NCBI RefSeq assembly: GCF_007097395.1
Contig: NZ_VKDC01000008.1
Coordinates: 186,001-250,000, forward strand
Direction: 5' to 3'
Source: Fulvivirga sp. M361
Lineage (GTDB): Bacteria > Bacteroidota > Bacteroidia > Cytophagales > Cyclobacteriaceae
DNA: 64,000 bases
Part shown: piece by piece, positions 47,000 to 57,600 of the stretch
Layout: the number at the start of each line of letters is the position of its first letter
Numbering within the stretch: position 1 is the stretch's first letter
The notes under the pieces: generated by a model
What the model saw: the letters and a program-made list of their open reading frames with translations, nothing else
What the model was told of the DNA's origin: nothing
Databases searched by the model: none
Translations under genes and position numbers: made by a program

Positions 47000-48931
47000 A
47001 TGACCAGTCAACTATTTATCCGATCACTTTTTCTTGTTTTATTGCTTTCCGGGTGTTCCAGGCAGTGGCAAGAGAAGCCTAATATCATCCTTGTTGTGAT
47101 TGATGATCTTGGTTATGCTGATCTTGGCTTTTTACCTCATGCGGCTTCTGATGTCAGCACACCTAATATTGACAGACTTGCTTCCACGTCTGTATTTTTT
47201 TCCCGGGCTTATGCTACATCACCGATATGCAGTCCTTCCAGAGCGGGTCTCATCACCGGTAAGTACCAGCAACGCTGGGGAAACTACTGGTATGGAGAAG
47301 GCGGGCTTCCCGAAAGTGAAAAAAAGCTCCCACAGTTACTGTCAGAACAGGGCTACTATACTGCCAAAATAGGGAAAACCCATATGAATGGCGGACCGGT
47401 GGAGCATCCACTTGACCATGGTTATCAGTATTTTATGGGTTTTATGGACCACACATGGGATTACCTCAGGCTCAGCGAAAAGGACGAAAAAGCCTATGGG
47501 CTCAAGAATGCGAAAAGGGCACACATAGGTGCACTAATCAAGAATAGAGATAAGGTTTCCTTTGAACAGGACTACACTACGGATATTTTCTCCAGGGAGA
47601 CGGTCAGAGTCATAGAAGATCAGGACCAGCCGTTCTTTATTCACCTTTCCTATAACGCGGTACATCATCCTATTTATGTTGGTCACCCGGCATACCTGGA
47701 GAAGTATGGCTTACAGCAGTTCCCTTTTTGGGACCCTGCCCGGGAGACCTACGGGCAGTGGCACAAAAAATGGGGGCACCTTGGTGAGGTAGATTCGGAT
47801 GGGAGAAAGCGCTACTTACTGCAATTAAATGTACTGGATGACGGTATCGGAAAAATCTGGCAGACCCTGGAAAGATCTGGGAAATCAGAAAATACGGTGA
47901 TAGTTCTGGTTTCCGATAATGGTGGAACGATCAATACTTATGCCAATAATCAACCGCTTAGCGGTTATAAATACATGTTCGGTGAAGGGGGTATCAGGGT
48001 ACCTATGATGTGGTATGTCCCGTCGATAAAGATGGGTCGGCAGGAAAACAAACAACTGGTTTCTGCCATGGACATTATGCCTACACTATTGGAACTGGCA
48101 GGTGCTGAAGTGCCTCCTGATCTCGATGGGAAAAGTCTGTTGAAAATATTGGAAGAACAGAAAGTGCCGGCACAGACAGTACATGACCGGCTTTTCTGGT
48201 CTGATGGTCGCGACCAATGGGTGGCGATGGACCGTAAATGGAAGCTGGCCCATAATATCGGGTGGACCCACTTGAACTACAAAACAGAACAGGGCCGGCA
48301 GTTGAGGGCTGATCCTTATGAATACGGCGGGGGCATACAGCTTTATGATCTTGAAAAAGATGAGGCGGAGAAAACGAATCTGGCTGCGCGGCATCCCGAG
48401 ATCGTCACAGCACTGACCGATAGCTACTGGCGGTGGAGAAACAGCATGTCAGACCCAAAGACGGGCAAGGGTGAGTTGAAACCTTTGACTGGAGGGTATC
48501 CCCGTCAAAATACTTTGCCAGAGGGAATTGTTAATACCTATAGCAATAGTTCGCCGATCAACCACTATGCTGCCTGTGCATTTGACGGAGATCCTGCTAC
48601 CTCATGGCAAAGTAAAAAGGGAAATGATGCGGCTATACTCCCCTACTTTATTGTGACCGCACTGGATCAAAAACGTCTGATACGGGGGCTTCGACTTTTT
48701 CCTAAGAAAGGTAAGAGGACGTCAGCGATAAAAAACTATAGCTGCTATACCTCTGAAAACGGTACGGACTGGCAGTTGATCACTCAGGGTTCATTTGAAA
48801 ATGATACATTTCAGAAGCGAGTAACATTTCCGGAAAAAGTGGAAACGGCGTTTCTTAAATTTCAAATGGATGCCTTATATGAAGGTCCGGAGGCCACCGC
48901 TTTGTCTGAACTGGAGTGGTTGGTAGAATAA
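47000..48931 (+). CDS. S1-family sulfatase lipoprotein with F5/8-type C-terminal domain
   Basis: A 643-residue lipoprotein (LLLSGC, Cys19). The alkaline-phosphatase-fold catalytic domain starts KPNIILVVIDDLGYADLG (D35/D36 metal ligands) and has the sulfatase signature CSPSR at 77-81, where C77 would be oxidised to formylglycine; other residues appear in YYTAKIGKTHMNG and VLVSDNGGTINTY. From about 500 a discoidin/F5/8-type C domain follows (AACAFDGDPATSWQSKKG, LRLFPKKGKRTSAIKNY). It should remove sulfate from the carbohydrate target outside the cytoplasm. The Cys-type maturase gene is not in the window. It indicates that the glycan processed by this locus is sulfated. Confidence 0.95.
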   Translation: MTSQLFIRSLFLVLLLSGCSRQWQEKPNIILVVIDDLGYADLGFLPHAASDVSTPNIDRLASTSVFFSRAYATSPICSPSRAGLITGKYQQRWGNYWYGEGGLPESEKKLPQLLSEQGYYTAKIGKTHMNGGPVEHPLDHGYQYFMGFMDHTWDYLRLSEKDEKAYGLKNAKRAHIGALIKNRDKVSFEQDYTTDIFSRETVRVIEDQDQPFFIHLSYNAVHHPIYVGHPAYLEKYGLQQFPFWDPARETYGQWHKKWGHLGEVDSDGRKRYLLQLNVLDDGIGKIWQTLERSGKSENTVIVLVSDNGGTINTYANNQPLSGYKYMFGEGGIRVPMMWYVPSIKMGRQENKQLVSAMDIMPTLLELAGAEVPPDLDGKSLLKILEEQKVPAQTVHDRLFWSDGRDQWVAMDRKWKLAHNIGWTHLNYKTEQGRQLRADPYEYGGGIQLYDLEKDEAEKTNLAARHPEIVTALTDSYWRWRNSMSDPKTGKGELKPLTGGYPRQNTLPEGIVNTYSNSSPINHYAACAFDGDPATSWQSKKGNDAAILPYFIVTALDQKRLIRGLRLFPKKGKRTSAIKNYSCYTSENGTDWQLITQGSFENDTFQKRVTFPEKVETAFLKFQMDALYEGPEATALSELEWLVE

Positions 48932-48959
48932 ATATGATCTATGCAGAAATGGAGACATT

Positions 48960-51809
48960 ATGACTTACAATAAAAATATAAAAATCAGTCTTCTACTGAT
49001 GTTGATGGCCTTTGGATTGTCAGCACAAAACAGGATTTTTCTTTCAGGAAAAGATGCCGGCCATGCAGAGCTTTGGGATTTCAGGATATCTACAGGGCGA
49101 AACAGCGGATACTGGACTAAAATTCCGGTACCGTCCAATTGGGAGCTGCAGGGCTTTGGCTATTATACCTACGGTAAGGACCATAAACAGTATCGTGAGA
49201 ACCCTGAAATAGGGTACTATAAAAAGGACTTCTTCCTGGAGAATGTACCTGGTAAACGTTACCGGCTGACTTTTGAGGGGGTGATGACGGATACTCATGT
49301 CAAAATAAATGGTAAAAAGGCCGGTATGGTCCATCAGGGTGGATTCACGCAATTCCAATATGAAATCACTGACCATATCAGAGCAGGCATGAATACCCTG
49401 GAGGTGGAAGTACATAAATCTTCGGCACATCCCAGTGTGCAAAGGTCGGAAAGGAAGGCAGATTATTGGCTGTTTGGAGGAATATACCGCCCCGTATATA
49501 TCGATGCATTGCCTTTGGAATATACAGAACGTGTGGCCATTGATGCAAAAATGGATGGCGCTTTTCATGGGACAGTTCATGTCGATGGTGTAACAGGTGC
49601 TGTGCAGGTAGAGGCCAGGGTAATTTCATCCGATGGTAAGACGCTAGGTAAGCCTCTGACTGCCGTTGCTGACAAAGGAGATAGTCTTGTTATCATGACC
49701 GGCAAATTTTCAGGTATCAAACCATGGTCACATGAATACCCTAATTTGTACAAGCTGGTAGTGGAATTAAAAAAAGCAGGTAAGGTGGTCCACACGTATT
49801 CACAAAAGTTTGGCTTCCGCACATTTGAGGTGCGTGATAAGGATGGGTTCTACCTCAACGGCAGACGAATTTTACTCAAAGGAGCCAATATGCATAGTTT
49901 TCGTCCTGCTGGCGGACGTGCCCTGTCCCGTAAAGACATTGAGCAGAACTTCAGGTTACTGAAGGAGTTGAATTTCAATTGTGTGAGACCATGCCATTAT
50001 CCTCCGGATGCTTATTTTTTCGATCTGTGCGATTCGCTGGGGCTGCTGGCTATGGATGAATTGCCGGGATGGAATGCGCCCCTGCAAACCGGTGTCGGTG
50101 CCACGATGGTGAAAGAATTGGTGGTTCGTGACGTTAACCACCCCAGTATTGTCCTTTGGGGTAATGGAAACCACGTGTCACATAATCCTGAATTGGATGA
50201 GCATTTTTTCAAATGGGATATCCAAAAACGCCGTCCACTGAAAAACGCAGCGAAAAAGGAGGATATCTTTAAAAACTATCGTCCCTCCTTTGATATTGTT
50301 GACACACGTTTTTATCCTTCCTACGATAACCTGATCGATCGTCTGAATGGCGAGCACATCGTTTTACCTAATGAAGCGCTTCATGCCCTCTATGATGGGG
50401 GCGGAGCGGCCAGTCTCAAAGATTACTGGGATGCCTTTAAAGCATCAAAGGTAGGCGGAGGGTTGATGATATGGGCTCTATTTGATGAATGTGTGGTACG
50501 TTCGGATGAAGGCTTCCGGCTGGATTGTCAACAAAATAAAGCACCAGACGGTCTTGTAGGGCCGAATGGGGAAAAAGAAGGCAGCTACTATGCTGTTAGG
50601 GAAATATGGTCGCCGGTCCAGGTAGACCCTATGGTGGCGGATAAGGGCTTTGATGGCACGCTTAGTGTCTCCAATGAATTTACGTTTGTGAATTTAAAAG
50701 AGTGCCGGTTCGAGGGTAGTTTGCTCCATTTTAGCACCCCTAATGCGGCGGCTATCGGGTACCGGGAACGCGGGGTTTCTGTGGTGGTGGACGATTTACC
50801 TGCAGGAGAAAAAGGAAAAATCAAGGTCAACCTCCCTCATGATTGGGAAAGCTATGATGCGCTCCGGCTCACCGTATGGGATAACCAGGGAAACGAGGTG
50901 GATACATGGACCTGGCCGATAGGTGTGCGCAAAGGCCTCGCTTCCTGCTTTGTTGGCACCTTAAAAAAGCAGCTTGTCCGGGACCCGGAAGATGCTTTTT
51001 CGGTAAAGGTTGGAAGTACAGTTTTTAAATTTGATGAGGCTACGGGAGCTCTTACAGAAGTAGTTACAGGAAATAAAAGATTCCCTGTAGGAGCGACACC
51101 CTTTTTAGTCTGTCATGCTGAAAATGATCTTGAGCCAACTGCCTTGCCAAAAGGTAAAGTGACGGTCCGTAAAAAGAACGACGCCATTGTAATAGAAAGC
51201 AGTCACATCAACGGTTTTGACCACCTTAAGTGGACGGTCAGGCCCGAAGGGTATCTCACACTTGATTATGCCTACACCTTGCCCAGGGGAGAATACTATT
51301 ATGCCGGCATAGGGCTTAGACTTCAAAACGAGGATGTTCTTGGGAAGCGTTGGCTTGGGGAAGGTCCGGCAAGGATATGGAAAAACAGGATGGAAGGCGG
51401 AGAATTGAATGTGTGGGATCAGGCAAAGAAATTAAATGTCCCCGGAGAGGTCTACGACCCTCCTGCATTTGAAGGCTGTTTTGCACCTTGGTATTGGAGT
51501 ATATTCAGGCTTACAGGTAACCGTACCCTGGGGCTTTCCACAAATTCCGAGGGGCTGGTACTGGGGGTATCCACACCGGTAAATGGAAAAGATCCAAAGT
51601 TTGCCACCTGGCAGTATCCTGAGGAGGAAGGTATATATATCTTCAATTACATTTCTCCGGTGGGTGCCAAATGGAGAGGAGCACGTGAGTTTGGTCCTTC
51701 CGGCCAGCTCAACCGGATAGATGGGACCTGCACAGGTTCGATAAATCTTTATTTTGACTGGAACCAGGCTGATCTGACTACAGAAAAGTTTGAGGTCGAA
51801 ATTGAATAG
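48960..51809 (+). CDS. GH2-like protein with missing acid/base Glu
   Basis: A 949-residue exported protein (signal ending MAFGLSAQ). Sugar-binding domain (about 50-180; IPVPSNWELQGFGYYTYG), Ig-like domain (about 190-285), TIM barrel (about 290-560) and long C-terminal beta domains follow the GH2 beta-galactosidase plan. The nucleophile region is normal (E472 in VLPNEALHALYDGG). The acid/base motif, which in this group reads GNGNEGG, is GNGNHVS here, so residue 405 is His. Other barrel motifs (FNCVRPCHYPPDAYFFDLCD, GGGLMIWALFDECV) are intact. The protein may be inactive, a binding protein, or use another acid. It is between the sulfatase and the broken alpha-galactosidase gene. Confidence 0.9.
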   Translation: MTYNKNIKISLLLMLMAFGLSAQNRIFLSGKDAGHAELWDFRISTGRNSGYWTKIPVPSNWELQGFGYYTYGKDHKQYRENPEIGYYKKDFFLENVPGKRYRLTFEGVMTDTHVKINGKKAGMVHQGGFTQFQYEITDHIRAGMNTLEVEVHKSSAHPSVQRSERKADYWLFGGIYRPVYIDALPLEYTERVAIDAKMDGAFHGTVHVDGVTGAVQVEARVISSDGKTLGKPLTAVADKGDSLVIMTGKFSGIKPWSHEYPNLYKLVVELKKAGKVVHTYSQKFGFRTFEVRDKDGFYLNGRRILLKGANMHSFRPAGGRALSRKDIEQNFRLLKELNFNCVRPCHYPPDAYFFDLCDSLGLLAMDELPGWNAPLQTGVGATMVKELVVRDVNHPSIVLWGNGNHVSHNPELDEHFFKWDIQKRRPLKNAAKKEDIFKNYRPSFDIVDTRFYPSYDNLIDRLNGEHIVLPNEALHALYDGGGAASLKDYWDAFKASKVGGGLMIWALFDECVVRSDEGFRLDCQQNKAPDGLVGPNGEKEGSYYAVREIWSPVQVDPMVADKGFDGTLSVSNEFTFVNLKECRFEGSLLHFSTPNAAAIGYRERGVSVVVDDLPAGEKGKIKVNLPHDWESYDALRLTVWDNQGNEVDTWTWPIGVRKGLASCFVGTLKKQLVRDPEDAFSVKVGSTVFKFDEATGALTEVVTGNKRFPVGATPFLVCHAENDLEPTALPKGKVTVRKKNDAIVIESSHINGFDHLKWTVRPEGYLTLDYAYTLPRGEYYYAGIGLRLQNEDVLGKRWLGEGPARIWKNRMEGGELNVWDQAKKLNVPGEVYDPPAFEGCFAPWYWSIFRLTGNRTLGLSTNSEGLVLGVSTPVNGKDPKFATWQYPEEEGIYIFNYISPVGAKWRGAREFGPSGQLNRIDGTCTGSINLYFDWNQADLTTEKFEVEIE

Positions 51810-51869
51810 GTGGAGGTTTCCTGATGATCACCCCGGTGTACGAAACATAAGACAAAACATAACACTATA

Positions 51870-53890
51870 ATGAAATACACAAGGTTGGTCATGCTACTTA
51901 CTTTTTGGCTTTTGTCCTGTTCGGATAACAGGCTTTCCCGATTGGAATTTACCTGTGGAAATGCAAGCGCTTTTACAAAAGGTGACCAACTGGTCCTGTC
52001 GACTGGTCTGGTGGAAAGAGTTTATAAAATTACAGACTACGGACTGACTACCATACAACTAAGTAATGGTTTGTCATCCGGGGAATGGGTCAATTCGGAC
52101 AGAGGTTTGTGCGATTGGGCGATAGGGGAGAATGTGCGGGGCAACTTGCTTTCGCTAAGAGCACGGGTATCTGATGATGAAAGGTTTACTAACGAGCACA
52201 TTTTAGTGGAGGCGGAGTTTGAGTACCCGGAAAAATTTATGATCATTAAATACATTGCATGGGTCTATCCTGACGCTTTGGGTTTAAGAACACAACTTCA
52301 GATAAAAGCTATGCCGGGTTATTCTGCACGGAGTGAAAGATTTTCTGCTGATGTTACGGAAACACTGGAGTTGTCTGAAATGCCGGATGAGATGATAGCA
52401 TTTGGACTGATGCAGGGAATAAAGACTAACATGACCGAAAGCCTGCTCACCGAACGCAGCCTGGAGCTTAAAGATCAAAAAATTAACTGGGCCAGCGGTA
52501 TGGTCCTGTCCGGTGATGATGACGGCATAGTATTGATCAAGGAATCCAATAAATCTACCAGCCTGAAGAGTGAAGGGGACGTGGCGACAGGTGATTTTGA
52601 GATAAAAAAGCAAAAAATCAGTACGTCAGGAGCAGGTATGTTCCCCTCTGATCTGAAAGAGGATGAATATACCAGCATGTGGGCCAATTGGATCGTACTT
52701 TATGCCGGAGATCGTGACGATGCCAACCTTGCCTTGAAGCAGTTTGACAGATTAAGATACCCTGTGCATCCTGACCGCGATGTATTTATAATGGCCAATA
52801 CCTGGGGTAGCGAGGATATGCCAACAGAATGTATTGCCGCAGCAAGAGAAGAAAATGTGTTAAAGGAGATAGAAAGTGTGGCTGACCTGGGGATAGATAT
52901 ATTGCAGATCGACGAAGGCTGGCAGAACAATGAATGGCTGCCTGCAAAGCATTCACGCGAGTTTCAACGGCTAAAATTCATCCAACGCGACTACCCGGTT
53001 TACCCACAGGGATGGAGAAAAGTACGTAAAAAAGCAGATTCTCTGGATGTGGAACTAGGGCTATGGGCGGCATGGACGATTCCCGAAGATAAGCTCAAGG
53101 TCAACTATGACAGTGGCAACTTCGCCTCCTTCAAACTTGATTTTGCCCATCTTAACTCCGCTGGAAAGCGGGATGATCTCATGAAAAAGGCCAGGAACCT
53201 TATAAAATATTCCGGCTATAACACCATAGTCAACTGGGATGTAACAGAGATAGCGCCCAGGGCCGGATATTTTTATGGACGGGAGTATGGAAATATTTAC
53301 CTGGAAAACAGAAAGATCAATACCGCGAGGGAAAACGTAATGTATGTACCTTATAAAGTGATGCGTGGCAGCTTTCCAAATATGTGAACCTCAATAAATT
53401 TCAAATTACCGTTCAAAATATCGACATGACCGGTGATAAGACCAAAACAGATGCTCACCTTCACAATCATCCCTACGTTGTGGCCATAACTCTCATGGGC
53501 AGTCCTATCTTTTTCCAGGAGACACATTATTATACAAAGGAAGCACGAGCAAAGATCAAACCATTGCTGGCCACATATAAAAAACATCGGGCGGAGATGT
53601 ACCAGGGATATGTTTTTCCGATGGGTGATGAGCCAGATAATAGCCAATGGACAGGATTCCAAAACCATCATTTGGAAAAAAACACCGGCTACCTGTTAAT
53701 TTTCAGGGAACTGAACAACCATGAGGTATCGAAAGAGGTTGCGCTTAAACACGTAAGAGCTGCTGAGATAAGACTGACCGATCTTATGACCAATGAGAAA
53801 CGAGTAGTGAGAATGAACGGAAGCAATGTTGTATTTGACATAGACGAACCCGCGGATTACAGGTTTTTCAGGTATGAAGTGTTGGATTAA
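51870..53890 (+). pseudogene. GH36-like alpha-galactosidase lipoprotein, frameshifted
   Basis: The first frame (51870-53387, 505 codons) encodes a lipoprotein (LLSC, Cys17) with an N-terminal beta domain and a TIM barrel of the GH27/31/36 clan: DILQIDEGWQNNEW, WAAWTIPEDKL, the nucleophile region FASFKLDFAHL (D424) and IVNWDVTEIAPRAGYFYGREYG (D457). It ends abnormally after VPYKVMRG. The second frame (-1, to 53890) continues the same protein with WQLSKYVNLNKFQITVQN and a C-terminal beta domain. One missing base near 53363-53366 explains the break; the joined protein is about 673 residues. Catalytic residues precede the break but the truncated barrel would be incomplete. A sequencing error is the other explanation. 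Confidence 0.85.
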
Positions 53891-54606
53891 ACCTGATGGC
53901 ATCGCAATTGGGTATATTTATTCGGATAAATGAATTTCCTGCTGCTGACATTTATGGCTTCAGTCTAAGTTACCTGGCTTTTAAAAATAGTGGATGATTA
54001 GATTAGGCTTTCTTTTAGATTAAGAATTTGAAAACGATTGATTTATGAGTTAGGGTAAGCAAGACAGTTTTTTACCCTGTCTTTCCATATGGCAATTGGA
54101 AATTGAGAATCCGAAACAATACCACCTAAAAAGACGAAGTCGCCACAGGTTCAGTGATGAGGAAATTACTTCACCGCTGCGTACAAAGCCTTAGACTGAC
54201 GTAATAGCGATCTCTGTTATGAGTAGTCGCTCAGGCTCTAAAACCTTTTGAAAACCTCACAAGGATAGTTGTATGATCGCTTTAAAGCAGGTTCAAAACG
54301 AGTTTGTCTCACAAAAGAACCCACACCAGCTAAGCCAGTGCGGGTCGCCACTAATCAAACCTTGTATTATTATCTTCTCAGTTCCTTATCACACATATTT
54401 TGACACCATTTTGTTTTCAGTTTACCGTAAAACCATACGTACTCATCCCATTGTCGTCGGCAGTCTATAAGTAGTTGAAACTAAATCATAAGGAACCATT
54501 TGCTTATTGCTCTTTGCCTGCGGCTAGTTTATCAGGGATCCCCTTGTCCTGAAGAAAGTGTTCATTACATTATCTTTCAATTCATCGTTTCACACATTAC
54601 GTGACA
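53891..54606. other. Intergenic region between convergent genes
   Basis: About 700 bp between the broken alpha-galactosidase gene and the large minus-strand GH2 gene. Short open frames (for example 33 codons from 53898 and 65 codons from 54273) have no protein-like character. The one structure seen is the hairpin at 54318. Confidence 0.45.
54318..54345 (-). terminator. Possible terminator of the minus-strand GH2 gene
   Basis: On the minus strand ACCCGCAC / GTGTGGGT form a stem with one mismatch, an 11-base loop and a TTCTTTTG tail. It is about 260 bp beyond the GH2 stop at 54607, far for a terminator, and could belong to a lost gene. Confidence 0.4.
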
Positions 54607-57600
54607 TTAGTGATCAGTTACCATCATTTTTGCAAATAGAAGCAGGTCGTCAGAGTAGATCCTGACCACATACACCCCTGGAGACATGTTGGAGTAGGAT
54701 AGCCGAAAGGAAAGAGGGTTGACTCCTTGTTTAGCTTCAACCGATTTTATGAAATTTCCACCGAAGCCGTATATCTCGGCCGTGCCATGATCAGAATCCA
54801 GTCCATTGATCAGGATATTAAATTCTTTGAGGTGAGTATCTTTCCAAACCATTACCTTATTTTTTTTCAATGGAAACAAGGTATTATCCAGGCCAGTGAT
54901 AACGGCAGAAGTAAATACCTTCAAAGTAACAGTGTCCATAGGCATAAGAAAGCCTATTTGGGTAGAGTCCCCGCTGAAAGTACCTGATACACCGGACAGC
55001 TCCAGTGAAGTGATCACAAAGTCAGTAGCGTTACCTTTATTCAGTACAACTTCCAACGAGTCTCCAGTTACCACAAGGTCCCCACTGTTTACCATCACCC
55101 CGTCATTTATTGCTTCAATTGATCCGCCACCTGTCAGGTCAAAATAAAACGGGTAAGCGAAAGTTTCTGTAATCACCTGTACGTTTACATCATTTTCAGG
55201 CATCTCAAAAGAGAACGTCGTCGTAGGCTGAAATACATCAGGTATTCCGGTCACGGTGATACTGTTGATCCTTTGATTTTCGGCATTAATGTCAATATCG
55301 AAAAATAGGGAGTCACCCGGGAAAACAAAGTTTCCTGATGGAACGATTGTATGGTCTTTTAGCCGGGCAGTGAGTATACCTGCTTCCACAATTCCATACA
55401 ATACCGTATACTTTGAGGTCAGTAGAATATCCATAGCTACCGGGTTATCCGGCATGATAAAACTGATTTCAGACCGCTCTTCATTGAGAATGCCTGTAAC
55501 TCCTGAGACTTCCAGTGAGCGAAGTCCGTAGTTCATCGTTATACCATTGATTTTCACTGTGACCGTGTCTTTGTACTTTATAAGATCCCCTATGTTAACC
55601 TGTTGCCCATTCACTATTACCTGGGTGGATCCGTTTCCTGTCAGATTAACGGTTAGCGGGTTTGACGGTAGCCCGACTTTATCATAGTGTGCATTGAAAA
55701 ATTTATTGGCAGAAACACTAGCTGCCGGATTGAAATCTTCAGAGACCATATAGTCTAAAAAGCGTCCGAAAATATGCATGGCGTCCACATCACCGGGATC
55801 TAACGTAAAGCCTGTGCCAAGTAGTTTTCCACTTTCAATGTGGGTTTGATAAAGATAGCTCCATATTCTGATGAGAGACTTGTTGACTCGTGGAATTCCT
55901 TCCACACACGATTCAATTTCCGTCTCTGTGAATTTGGTGCTCATGTCTGCGGCACTTGATTTCCACAGCAGATTCGAGAAGGCATTGTCCATAAACGGAA
56001 GCGAATCGGCGACAATAGGAAAATTACTTCCGAAAGGCGCTTTGTTGGTCACAGGGAGTCCAAAAATATCTTTGCTTCCTGTTCCGTATCCGCTGGCCAA
56101 CAAATAGGTGGCATACTTGACCGGAACGCGTGAAGCATCCCTGCCTTTTTCCCAGATAATTTCCTCAAACAGGCCCTTGGACATTAAGAATACTTTTTTA
56201 CCGGTTCTAAGAGAGCTTTTGACCAGGGGAGTCAGGCCGGCGCTGACAATCACCCCGTTCGCATCGATTAACGCCGTATCACTGACAATTCGGGCGTTGG
56301 GGAAGTAACGTGTGAACTCCGTCACCAGATCAGTGGATACATCCGCCGTGAAGAAGACCTTTTTGTCGTATGAATCGAGGTTGGGGTAAAGCATGTAAAA
56401 CCAGTCATTTGTATAGGCTTTTCCTTCAAAGTCCATGCTCACCTTAAACTGTAATCGTTTCATTGTTGTCACTTGGGGCAGGGTAGCGGTAATGTCAGCA
56501 GCTGACCGTCTGCCATTCTCCACATTCATAACTTCACTGCCCGATGCGATGACTGTTCCCGTCGGATATTCGGCCAATTGCCAGTTGACAGTTTTACCGG
56601 CAATATTCACTCCTGAAGTATTGTGTATTTCGAATGATCCGGTGAATAAGGAGTCTGCGTACAAAACCCTTTTTCTGAGATTTACTTCTTTGGTGCCAAA
56701 TCTTGAGTTATCACCCTGATTGTCTGTAGCTACATCATGACGGTTCATAAAAATGATGTCGCCGTTGTATTTTTGAAGTTGTTCAGCAGAAGCTCCTTTG
56801 CTGTCACCAAAATTATCCAGCATCCCCATGATGTATTCGGAGTCAGTCCCCTGCCATAAACTGTATCCATCTGCGTTTCTTTTTTTCTGACGGAAGAATT
56901 CAACGCTGGCCTTTCGGTTGATCTCCTGGAAAGCGCGGGATACTTTTACCCAATTTTCATACCTGTTGGTAAATCTTGAATTTATACCGTTCAGGATACG
57001 ATCATAATACCACATGTTTCCTGATGGGTGGTAGGCCGTATACCTGCCCTGGTTGGCCACATTTGGAAATGATGAACTGTGGCAGTATTCATGTCTGAAA
57101 TAGGGTTTGTCACTATAGTCTTTATTGCTTTCAATGATATGGCTGTTATTAACGGTAAGGGCTTGTTCGTGATGCGCAGATCCTGAGAAAAGAGCATTGG
57201 CCCCCAGCGTGTCATACATTTGCCTGAGCCGGGGTACGAGCGCCTGACCACCGGCCTCATTACCCATCATATAAAGAAACATCGAAGGATGGTTCATGGT
57301 CCGTCTTACCACCTTCTCCATTTTGCTGAACCGGGTGGAGTGATTAAGGGTATAACCACCGCTGGAGGTCCATTGTCCCATCATGGTCATCCCTACTTGT
57401 ACTAATACACCAATGCTGTCAGCTACTTCGAGGTACTCTTCATTCGGCACCATACTATGATGCCTGACCTGGTTGAAGCCTGCTTCCTTCATGGCGGTGA
57501 TGGTCTTTATATAAAAAGCTTTGTCAGTAGGAGGGGAAGCGGTTTCGGGAAAGACGTTTAACTCTCCATATCCCCTAATGTAAAGTTCTTCACCATTGAG

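Noticed and set aside
53355-53390. Programmed -1 ribosomal frameshift in the alpha-galactosidase gene
   Set aside because: No slippery heptamer or downstream pseudoknot is visible; a lost base is the simpler explanation.
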